Assembly: GCA_964553885.1 (NCBI GenBank)
Contig: CAZKLP010000009.1
Span: 1-25,808 of the forward strand
Reading direction: 5' to 3'
Length of the DNA stretch: 25,808 bases
Source of the DNA: JACPHB01 sp964553885
GTDB taxonomy: Bacteria; Patescibacteriota; Minisyncoccia; UBA10092
Part shown: positions 14,065-20,858 of the stretch, piece by piece
Layout: the number at the start of each line of letters is the position of its first letter
Position numbering within the stretch: position 1 is the stretch's first letter
Program-made: the position numbers and the translations under genes
The notes under the pieces: generated by a model
The model's input: only the letters and a program-made list of their open reading frames with translations
What the model was told of the DNA's origin: nothing
Database searches by the model: none

Positions 14065-17000
14065 TTAAACCTTGAGTTCTTGCGCGGTGTCGCAAATTAC
14101 TTTTAAATTGCCGCCGAAGTTATCAACGCGCCCTTTAACCACTAACATTTTGTCTTCAACCCAAATTTCAGGGTTTTTTTCCAGCGTATCAGGGAAAACT
14201 ACCACTTCTATCTTATTAGCCCAATCTTCAAATTTTGTAAATAGCATCAATCGGCCGTTCTTAGTGACATGTTTTTGGACTGAGGAAATTAATCCGCCAA
14301 TCGCGATTTTTTGGCCCACTAAAGAAGGTTTGATTTGTTGAATTAAAAGCGATTTTTTTTCCAACATTAACTTGTATTCACTGGTTGGATGCTCCGAAGT
14401 GTAAAGCCCAAGGAGTTCTTTTTCCCAGGCCAGTTTTTCTCTTTTTATCGCCGGGCTCGCAGGGATTAACTTCAGTGGCGCTAAATTTGAGTAAAAATCA
14501 AAAAGCCCTATTTGCGATGAATTATTTTGTTTGCCGAGGTCTTTAGAATATCTTAACAATTCTTCCATGTTTATTAAAAGTTTTCTTCTTTCTTCAAAGG
14601 CGTCAAACGTTCCGCATTTTATTAATGCCTCAAGCGATTTTTTATTCAGGTCTTTTGCCGGCATTTTTTCTATGAAATCAGAAATGCTTCTAAACGCGCC
14701 GTTTATTTCTTTTTCTTTAATAATGCTTTCTATCGCGTTGGCGCTTAAGTTTTTAATAGCCGAAAGGCCAAACCTGATTTTTACTTTATCGGCATCTTTA
14801 ATGAGAGTAAAATCTTCCAAACTTTCGTTAATATCCGGTGGCAAGATTTCCATTTCCATCCTTTTGGCTTCGTTGATAAGCACTGCTATGCGCTCAAGAT
14901 CAAAACTCTCGGTGTTTAAAAGCGCTGTCATAAACTCGGCCGGATATTTAGTTTTAAGATAAGCAGTTTGATAAGCGATTAGGGCATAACAGGCGGCGTG
15001 AGAGCGATTAAAACCATAGCGGGCAAACGGTTCTATGAAGTTCCAAATTTTTTCCGCCGTCATGCTGTTTACTCCGTTACCTATTAACCCTTTTATGAAT
15101 TTTTCCGATTGTTCGTCAAGAAGTTTTTTAATTTTTTTACCGACTGCTTTTCTCAAAATATCGGCTTCGGATAACGTAAAACCGGCGAGTTGATTGGTAA
15201 TTAACAGCACTTGTTCCTGATAAATCGCGACTCCATGCGTACTTTTTAAAATTGGTTCAAGTCCCGGATGCAGATAAGTTACTTTCTCTTTTCCGTTTTT
15301 CCTGGCGATATATGTTGGTATAAACTCCATCGGGCCCGGCCGGAAAGCCGCGACCATAACGATAATATCTTCAATTTCTGTCGGTTTCAGCTCCTTAAGA
15401 TACCGACGCATGCCGCTTGACTCAAGCTGAAAAACGCCGGTCGTGTCGGCGCGCTGAAGTAGTTCAAAAACTTCATGGTCGTTAATAGGAATATTATAAA
15501 TATCCAGCTTCTTCCCGTAATTTTTTTCTATAAGATTCAGAGTTTTTTCAATTATTGTTAAAGTTCTAAGCCCTAAAATATCCATTTTTAAAAGACCAAG
15601 AGCTTCGACCGAACGCATTTCATATTGAGTAACAATTACCGGTTCGCCGCCTTTTGAAGAACGCGCCCATTGAAGAGGCATATAATCAATAATGGGATTC
15701 TTTGTGATAATGACGCCGCAGGCGTGAGTTGAAGCATGGCGCGCCACGCCCTCAAGTTTCCTTGCCGTTTGAATCAATTGGCGCGCTTGCGTGTCGGTAT
15801 CAACCGCTTGTTTTAGTTCATCGACTTTTCCCATGGCTTTTTCTAGAGTCACTCCCGGACCGAACGGCACCATTTTGGCTATTTTATCGCAAAAACCATA
15901 TCCAAAACCTAAAGCTCTGCCGGCATCTCTTATGGCGGCGCGAGCTGCCATTGTGCCGAAAGTTATTATTTGAGCCACGTGTTCGCGGCCATACTTTTGC
16001 TCGATATAATCCAACACTTCGTTACGTCTGTGGTCGGCGAAGTCCAAATCAATATCGGGCGGAGCGATTCTGTCAGGATTTAAAAATCTTTCAAACATTA
16101 GAGCGTATTTTATCGGGTCAATATTGGTAATGCCGATAAGATAAGATATGAGCGATCCGGCGGCCGAGCCGCGTCCGGGACCTACGGTAATATTCCGGCT
16201 TTTAGCGAATTTAACGATATCCCAAACAATTAAAACATAAGAAGCGAATCCGGTTTTTTGTACGACGCTAAGTTCAAACCAAAATCTGTCGGCCAACTCT
16301 TTTGGGGCTTTGGCAGGCGAGTCGTAGCCGTATCGCTCTTTAAGCCCTTTTAAAGATAATTCTTCCAGATATTTTTCGGCCGTTATGCCAATGGGCCCGC
16401 TTGCCGGCGAGGTAGGCAATTCAAAATGAGGGAATTGCGATACTCCCAACTCAAATTCAAAATCAACAGCATCGGAAATTTTTCCGGTATTTTCAATTGC
16501 TTCCGGAAAATCTTTAAAGAGTTCCGACATTTCCTCCGCCGATCTTAGCGAAAGGTTCACTCCTTTAACAGATAGGCGACCCTCGTCGGAGACCTTATTG
16601 CCCGTGCCGATTGCGAGAAGCACGTCATGATAATCTTCGTCTTCTTTTGACAGGTAGTGGACATCATTTGTCGCCGCCAAAGGGATTTCCAATTTTTTAG
16701 CAAAGTCGGCTGTTTTTAAAAAGATATCCGGATTTTTTTGGTCCTTAAAATGTGTTTGAAGCTCAATAAAAAAATTATCTCTGCCAAAAATATTTTGATA
16801 TTCAATGGCGGCGGTTTCCGCTTTTTCAATTTGGTTTATTGCCAAATAGTGAGAAATTTCCGAGTTACGGCAGCCGGAAAGGCATATTAAGCCATCGGCG
16901 TGTTGGCGCAGCAGATCTTTATCAACTCGCGGTTTATAATAAAAACCTTCCAAATGGGCTTTAGTGACAAGTTCCACAAGATTTTTGTAGCCAATCTTAT

Positions 17001-17283
17001 TTTTGACTAATAGGGTCAGGTGATAGCGTTTATTGCCTTGAGCGGCGGTTTTATCGTTCATACTGCCGCTTGCGACATAAATTTCGCATCCGATTATCGG
17101 TTTTATACCGGCTTTTTTGGCTTTCTGAAAAAATTCAACCGCGCCATAAAGCGCGCCGTGGTCGGTTAATGCCAGCGAGTCCATTCCAAGTTCTTTGGTT
17201 TTATTAACCAAATCATCAATCTTTACAAGGCCGTCTAATAAACTATAGTGAGAATGGACGTGTAAGTGGGTAAACTTTGCCAT
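14065..17283 (-). CDS. dnaE: DNA polymerase III alpha subunit DnaE
   Basis: The 1072-residue replicative polymerase catalytic subunit. The PHP domain opens the protein (FTHLHVHSHYSLLDG, 4-18; ALTDHGALYGAVEF). The C-family polymerase core shows GPGRGSAAGSLISYLIGIT (about 368) and PPDIDLDFADHRRNEVLDYI (about 405, catalytic aspartates), with HACGVIITKNP, GVFQLESSGMRRYLKELKP, AAFRPGP and FARYGFNRSHAACYALIAYQTAYLK beyond. An OB fold is visible near the C-terminus (about 985-1050). No epsilon exonuclease domain is fused. A TATAAT sequence on the minus strand (17299-17294) lies 10 bases before the start codon. An extra PTSPASGPIG stretch (about residues 292-301) precedes TAEKYLEEL. Confidence 0.97.
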   Translation of the reverse strand: MAKFTHLHVHSHYSLLDGLVKIDDLVNKTKELGMDSLALTDHGALYGAVEFFQKAKKAGIKPIIGCEIYVASGSMNDKTAAQGNKRYHLTLLVKNKIGYKNLVELVTKAHLEGFYYKPRVDKDLLRQHADGLICLSGCRNSEISHYLAINQIEKAETAAIEYQNIFGRDNFFIELQTHFKDQKNPDIFLKTADFAKKLEIPLAATNDVHYLSKEDEDYHDVLLAIGTGNKVSDEGRLSVKGVNLSLRSAEEMSELFKDFPEAIENTGKISDAVDFEFELGVSQFPHFELPTSPASGPIGITAEKYLEELSLKGLKERYGYDSPAKAPKELADRFWFELSVVQKTGFASYVLIVWDIVKFAKSRNITVGPGRGSAAGSLISYLIGITNIDPIKYALMFERFLNPDRIAPPDIDLDFADHRRNEVLDYIEQKYGREHVAQIITFGTMAARAAIRDAGRALGFGYGFCDKIAKMVPFGPGVTLEKAMGKVDELKQAVDTDTQARQLIQTARKLEGVARHASTHACGVIITKNPIIDYMPLQWARSSKGGEPVIVTQYEMRSVEALGLLKMDILGLRTLTIIEKTLNLIEKNYGKKLDIYNIPINDHEVFELLQRADTTGVFQLESSGMRRYLKELKPTEIEDIIVMVAAFRPGPMEFIPTYIARKNGKEKVTYLHPGLEPILKSTHGVAIYQEQVLLITNQLAGFTLSEADILRKAVGKKIKKLLDEQSEKFIKGLIGNGVNSMTAEKIWNFIEPFARYGFNRSHAACYALIAYQTAYLKTKYPAEFMTALLNTESFDLERIAVLINEAKRMEMEILPPDINESLEDFTLIKDADKVKIRFGLSAIKNLSANAIESIIKEKEINGAFRSISDFIEKMPAKDLNKKSLEALIKCGTFDAFEERRKLLINMEELLRYSKDLGKQNNSSQIGLFDFYSNLAPLKLIPASPAIKREKLAWEKELLGLYTSEHPTSEYKLMLEKKSLLIQQIKPSLVGQKIAIGGLISSVQKHVTKNGRLMLFTKFEDWANKIEVVVFPDTLEKNPEIWVEDKMLVVKGRVDNFGGNLKVICDTAQELKV

Positions 17284-17365
17284 AATTTCTAAAATTATAT
17301 TTTTATTTTATCATCAAAAATTTTTTTCACAAAGTTTTTTGAAAAATATAAAATATTATTATAAA

Positions 17366-17407
17366 AATTAACGCACAACTTAACGATCGGCATGGAGTGC
17401 GTTAATT
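17366..17407. repeat. 11-base inverted repeat in the dnaE-rpmF gap
   Basis: AATTAACGCAC (17366-17376) and GTGCGTTAATT (17397-17407) are exact reverse complements separated by 20 bases. It could be an operator or a structured RNA end; nothing else in the sequence decides. Confidence 0.55.
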
Positions 17408-17574
17408 GTAAATATTATATAAGAATTTTCATATAAATAAATTATTAATGGATTCAACTTTGCCCACTATCAATTCTGAGTATTATCGAAGGATTGACAA
17501 GCGAATTAAAATGTCATAGTGTGAGGGCACTATTTGTTCTTTTATTTTTTTAACCTAAATCCAGAGGGTGGGAA

Positions 17575-17805
17575 GTGGCTGACCAAAAAAGCGGCGCCGA
17601 ACAGGCGCGGCTTGGCGAAAGATTTGAACCGCTTTACCTTGACCTTCTGCGTTCCGGCAGTACTTAAAATGTTGTTGAACTTCTTGAACCGTTTGGGCTA
17701 AATCCCGCGGATGAGCAATTCTGGGTTAAAGGTATTCGATTAAGTTTGGGTAAGCTGATTTCGGAAGCCGAGCAGATTTCCGCTGAAATTAAAGTTTTCA
17801 TCTGA
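17575..17805 (+). pseudogene. relic of an oligoendopeptidase F-like (M3B) C-terminus with in-frame TAA
   Basis: From GTG 17575 the frame reads 30 residues (ending ERFEPLYLDLLRSGST), meets TAA at 17665-17667, and continues open for 45 residues (NVVELLEPFGLNPADEQFWV... to TGA 17803-17805). The text across the stop, Y..LL.SG.S...ELL.PFGL.P.D..FW..G, resembles from memory the last helices of M3B oligoendopeptidase F. The rest of the peptidase (HExxH domain) is absent. A strong terminator begins 10 bases after the TGA, as expected for the 3' end of a former gene. A live small gene with stop read-through is less likely. Confidence 0.5.
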
Positions 17806-17814
17806 TAAGAATTG

Positions 17815-17835
17815 GCGGCATTTTGCCGCTTTTTT
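17815..17835 (+). terminator. rho-independent terminator after the relic
   Basis: The stem GCGGCA/TGCCGC (17815-17820 and 17824-17829) around TTT is followed by six Ts. It lies upstream of the rpmF promoter and belongs to the decayed upstream gene. Confidence 0.8.
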
Positions 17836-17837
17836 GT

Positions 17838-17866
17838 TTGCCAATAGTTTTGTTTTATGTTAACAT
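17838..17866 (+). promoter_or_regulatory. promoter of rpmF
   Basis: TTGCCA (17838-17843) and TAACAT (17861-17866) are separated by 17 bases. The expected start point (about 17873) is within a few bases of the rpmF ATG at 17876, so the mRNA would be leaderless or nearly so. Confidence 0.45.
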
Positions 17867-17875
17867 TTTTAAATT

Positions 17876-18178
17876 ATGGGAGGAGTACAAACACAAAGAC
17901 ATACGAAGGGTAAAAGAAACCGGAGGCGGTCTCATTTGGCTTTGAAAAAGACCATTTTATCAACTTGCGGTAAGTGTGAGCGGGAGGTCTTGCCGCATCA
18001 TATTTGCGCTTATTGCGGTTTTTATAATGGGCGAGAGGTGATAGACGTTTTAGCTAAACTTGATAAAAAAGAAAAGAAGAAACGATTAAAAGAAGAAGAA
18101 GCGGCTCACAGCAGATCCCAAGCTGGCGGGGGCAAAAATATATCGGAATTAAATCCCGAAGAACTTTCAAAGAAATAA
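17876..18178 (+). CDS. rpmF: 50S ribosomal protein bL32 with basic/acidic C-terminal extension
   Basis: A 100-residue protein whose first about 60 residues are bL32: MGGVQTQRHTKGKRNRRRSH, then a zinc ribbon CGKCEREVLPHHICAYCG (two CxxC pairs), then FYNGREVID. The zinc-binding form is intact. The last about 40 residues are a charged low-complexity extension (KKEKKKRLKEEEAA, ending ISELNPEELSKK) absent from the usual 55-60 residue L32. No Shine-Dalgarno lies upstream; a GGAGG sits just inside the gene after the ATG, and the promoter spacing suggests a very short leader. Confidence 0.93.
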   Translation: MGGVQTQRHTKGKRNRRRSHLALKKTILSTCGKCEREVLPHHICAYCGFYNGREVIDVLAKLDKKEKKKRLKEEEAAHSRSQAGGGKNISELNPEELSKK

Positions 18179-18187
18179 ATTAAAATA

Positions 18188-18541
18188 ATGTCAGGACAAA
18201 AAACGGCCCTCATTTTATTGCGAATTGGCATTGCTTTCGGATTTTTTTATGCTGCGATTTTTTCGTTTTTAAATCCCAATGGTTGGATCGGATTTTTTCC
18301 AATATTTTTACGAGATTTTTTCGGCGCCAATTTAATTCTTCCCATATTTAGTTTTTACGAACTTGTGTTGGGCTTTTGGCTGATTAGCGGGAAATGGCCT
18401 GTTATAAGTGCGACTACGGCGGCTTTATCGGTTTTTAGTATCATTATTTTCAACTTTGGAGCGATGGACATAGTTTTTCGCGATGTTACCATATTTTTCG
18501 CCGCCTTATCGCTTGTTCTTTTAAGTCGGCAGACCAGTTGA
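18188..18541 (+). CDS. DoxX-like four-TM membrane protein
   Basis: A 117-residue hydrophobic protein with four likely membrane helices (about 8-26, 42-64, 68-90, 93-112). The pattern of a first helix LLRIGIAFGFFYAAIFSFLNP, then a helix with ELVLGFWLISG, fits the DoxX-like membrane family. The biochemical role of such proteins is poorly defined. It starts 9 bases after rpmF and could be cotranscribed with it. The stop is TGA. Confidence 0.7.
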   Translation: MSGQKTALILLRIGIAFGFFYAAIFSFLNPNGWIGFFPIFLRDFFGANLILPIFSFYELVLGFWLISGKWPVISATTAALSVFSIIIFNFGAMDIVFRDVTIFFAALSLVLLSRQTS

Positions 18542-18566
18542 AATTTAAGGCAATTAAGTGTATAAT
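18538..18566 (+). promoter_or_regulatory. near-consensus promoter giving a leaderless transcript
   Basis: TTGAAA (18538-18543) and a perfect TATAAT (18561-18566) are separated by 17 bases. The expected start point (about 18573-18575) falls at the ATG at 18575, so the mRNA should lack a 5' leader. The box overlaps the stop of the DoxX-like gene. Confidence 0.65.
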
Positions 18567-18574
18567 TGCTTCCA

Positions 18575-18829
18575 ATGGAAGACAGTAAATTTGAGGAAAT
18601 TTTAGAGAAGCAGGAAAAAACCTATATTTTAGTTGGAAAACTTTGGCGAGCGGAGAAATGGCGCCGTTTTTGGGCTGTTTTTAGATATGTGATTTACATT
18701 GGAATAATTTTAGGCGCTTTTTATTTTCTCACGCCTTATATTGAAAAAGCAACTCAATTTATTGGTGAATTCCAAAATATAAAAAATCCTCAAGATCTTC
18801 AAAAAATCATACAGCAGTTTCAAAAATAA
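18575..18829 (+). CDS. small single-TM protein of unknown function
   Basis: An 84-residue protein when started at ATG 18575. The N-terminal half is charged (EDSKFEEILEKQEKTYILVGKLWRAEKWRRFWAVF in segments), one membrane helix follows (about 38-56, YVIYIGIILGAFYFLTPYI), and the C-terminus is a short amphipathic stretch rich in Gln and Lys. An in-frame TTG at 18566 overlaps the -10 box and is rejected as a start. The final base of its stop codon is shared with the next start (TAATG), so it is translationally coupled to the TMTC-like gene. I do not recognise a family. Confidence 0.65.
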   Translation: MEDSKFEEILEKQEKTYILVGKLWRAEKWRRFWAVFRYVIYIGIILGAFYFLTPYIEKATQFIGEFQNIKNPQDLQKIIQQFQK

Positions 18830-20856
18830 TGAATTCCAATTTTTATAAAAAAAAATATTATAAATGGCTTGGACCGGCTATTGTCGGTCTCTTGATTATT
18901 ATTACGCTACTGGCTTACGTTAAAATTTTTAATGCCGAATTTGTTTACGACGATTACGCTTTTATTGTAAATAACAAGGATATCCAAAGCTTTAAGCCAA
19001 TTTCTAAATTTTTTTTAAGCCCGGATATTTTTACTGGGAGTAATTATCATACCGAAATTGGCGGAGGAAAAAACTGGAGGCCTGTCGCTTCTTTCGCGTT
19101 CGCTGTTCAGTACGCTCTTTTCGAGAAAAATCCGTCAGGTTTTCACTTCACGAGCATTATCATTCATATTCTTAACTTAATTTTGGTTTATCTTTTGGTA
19201 TTAAAGATTACAAAGCGAATGGGCGTCGCTTCTCTGACTACGGCTTTTTGGGCTCTGCATCCGGCGGCAACCGAAGCGGTAAGCTGGGTTGCCAACCAAA
19301 GCAGTTTGATTTTCCTTGGTTTTTTTATTCTGACGATTTTAGCAATTTTAAAATATAANNNNNNNNNNTTTTTTATTTGGTTTTCTTATTTATTTTTTAT
19401 TCTTTCTCTTCTGACGAAAGAAACCGCGTTAGGAGGTATTTTTATAATCCCGTTTATTTTTCTATTAAGTTATAAGGAGCTCCAAAGAATTAATTTACGT
19501 AAAGTTTTGGCAGATTCGCTCCCGTTTGTTTTGACGGGCCTGGCTTATTTTTATGCTCGTTATAAAATTTTGGGCGCTTTGGGCGACCACGCTTTGCGCG
19601 GCTCTTTTTTGGACAATATCTTGCTTGCTCCGACGGTATTTTATAAATACATAAATTTACTGGTTTATCCGGTTAACCTACTGCTAAATTACGCTAATTT
19701 TCCTTTGCCGTCCGGCATAGGAGATCCGAGAGTAATTTCCGGAGTTTTGTTATTTTCCGTTTTGGCTTTTCTTTTTTATGCTGGACTGAAAAAATTTCAA
19801 TTCAGTTTTGTCATCGGTATTGTTTGGTTTTTAGCTTTTCTTCTTCCGGTTATTCAGATTATCCCGTTTCAGGACATTATTGGCGAGCGCTTTCTTTACG
19901 CGCCGATGATCGGTTTTTTCCTGATGGTAATTTTAGGTTTTGACGCTTTTTTAAAATATGTAAAATTAAAATTTAATGGTTCGGCTTTGCTCGCCATAAA
20001 CCGGAAATTAAATTTAGTGGGTAAAACGATCGCGGTTTTCGCTTTATTATTATTTTTTATTTTAACTTTTAATCGCAACAACGATTGGCTCAATTCCGAA
20101 AATCTTTGGTTGAGCGTTTTAAGAATTGATCCGGTAAATCAAAAAGCTTTAGCTAATTTAACTGGCTACTATATAAGCAAAGGCTATGCCGCCAAGGCTA
20201 TTGAAACGTCGGAAAAATTATTAAAGATTAATTCCGAAGGTGTTGGAGCATACATAAATTTGGGCGTGGGTTTGGCAATGGCCGGCAGGTTGGAAGAGGC
20301 CGAGTCAGAATTTTTATTGGTACTTTCCAAAAAACCGGATAGTAAGCCGACTTTGACTAATTTAGCGGTTATTTATCAAAATACCGGCCGTTATGGCGAG
20401 GCGCTCGAAATTATTAAAAATTTAAACAAAAAATATCCAGATGATGAAGGCATAAAAAAATTCCTGGCTCAATTAGAAAACATAATTAAATATAATAAAT
20501 CAGCCACGACCGGTATTAGCGCGACGGGAGAGGGAAATTATTCTTATATAGAGTCCGAGCTTCAAGCGCCGGCTATAGAGGGAAATATCGTTAATTCCGG
20601 CATCTTTGGCAAGGTTGTTACGGCTTCCGGCTCTCCTTTCGAGGCCTCCATTGATATTTTTTCTTCTAGTGACGCCTCAAAACCTTTTATTTCAATTCGG
20701 ACTCATGGTGACGGGACTTTTCAGATTCCTTTGCGGCCCGGAAATTATTTTCTAAAACCGCTTGATCCCGATGGTCCACTCGCGCCGGCCCAGGAAAAAT
20801 ATATTCTTAATATAGGAAGCGGTAGATGGCTCCAGATTAAAATTGAGTATAAATAA
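18829..20856 (+). CDS. TMTC-like GT-C membrane protein with TPR and C-terminal beta domain
   Basis: A roughly 675-residue integral membrane protein interrupted by a 10-N gap. The N-terminal part (about 15-420) has many membrane helices and GT-C glycosyltransferase features: FVYDDYAFIVNN with the acidic pair D41-D42 in the first loop, NWRPVASFAFAVQYALF, and FWALHPAATEAVSWVANQSS, as in TMTC/PMT-type O-mannosyltransferases. Residues about 440-560 are tetratricopeptide repeats (ALANLTGYYISKGYAAKAIE; AYINLGVGLAMAGRLEEAE; TLTNLAVIYQNTGRYGEALE). The end (about 590-675) is a small beta domain (GIFGKVVTASGSPFEASIDIF, DGTFQIPLRPGNY) like carboxypeptidase-regulatory folds. Transfer of a sugar to an exported acceptor is inferred from the family. 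dnaG begins two bases after its stop. Confidence 0.75.
   Translation: MNSNFYKKKYYKWLGPAIVGLLIIITLLAYVKIFNAEFVYDDYAFIVNNKDIQSFKPISKFFLSPDIFTGSNYHTEIGGGKNWRPVASFAFAVQYALFEKNPSGFHFTSIIIHILNLILVYLLVLKITKRMGVASLTTAFWALHPAATEAVSWVANQSSLIFLGFFILTILAILKYXXXXFFIWFSYLFFILSLLTKETALGGIFIIPFIFLLSYKELQRINLRKVLADSLPFVLTGLAYFYARYKILGALGDHALRGSFLDNILLAPTVFYKYINLLVYPVNLLLNYANFPLPSGIGDPRVISGVLLFSVLAFLFYAGLKKFQFSFVIGIVWFLAFLLPVIQIIPFQDIIGERFLYAPMIGFFLMVILGFDAFLKYVKLKFNGSALLAINRKLNLVGKTIAVFALLLFFILTFNRNNDWLNSENLWLSVLRIDPVNQKALANLTGYYISKGYAAKAIETSEKLLKINSEGVGAYINLGVGLAMAGRLEEAESEFLLVLSKKPDSKPTLTNLAVIYQNTGRYGEALEIIKNLNKKYPDDEGIKKFLAQLENIIKYNKSATTGISATGEGNYSYIESELQAPAIEGNIVNSGIFGKVVTASGSPFEASIDIFSSSDASKPFISIRTHGDGTFQIPLRPGNYFLKPLDPDGPLAPAQEKYILNIGSGRWLQIKIEYK
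19359..19368. other. assembly gap of 10 Ns
   Basis: Ten undetermined bases lie inside the TMTC-like gene between ILKY and FFIWF. The flanking frame is open on both sides with this exact length, but the true gap size is unknown and the gene could be longer here. Confidence 0.99.
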
Positions 20857-20858
20857 AA

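Larger units (their letters stand above)
17284..17875. other. 592-base intergenic region with a gene relic
   Basis: Between the divergent dnaE and rpmF genes the region holds an inverted repeat (17366-17407), a 6-bp hairpin ATAGTG/CACTAT (17516-17533) followed by T-rich sequence, a decayed peptidase C-terminus (17575-17805), its terminator (17815-17835) and the rpmF promoter. A 23-codon ORF at 17448-17519 has no supporting features. Confidence 0.6.

Noticed and set aside
15729..16130. 133-codon plus-strand ORF opposite dnaE, with similar long antisense ORFs elsewhere (for example 7216-7608, 21425-21937).
   Set aside because: They lie wholly opposite well conserved genes, have no ribosome binding site or family motifs, and mirror the codon pattern of the real strand.
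17448..17519. 23-codon ORF in the dnaE-rpmF gap.
   Set aside because: Very short, no ribosome binding site and no recognisable sequence.
17665..17667. Stop-codon recoding at the TAA within the peptidase-like relic.
   Set aside because: No recoding of UAA is suggested elsewhere: UAA ends many genes here. Decay is the simpler reading.
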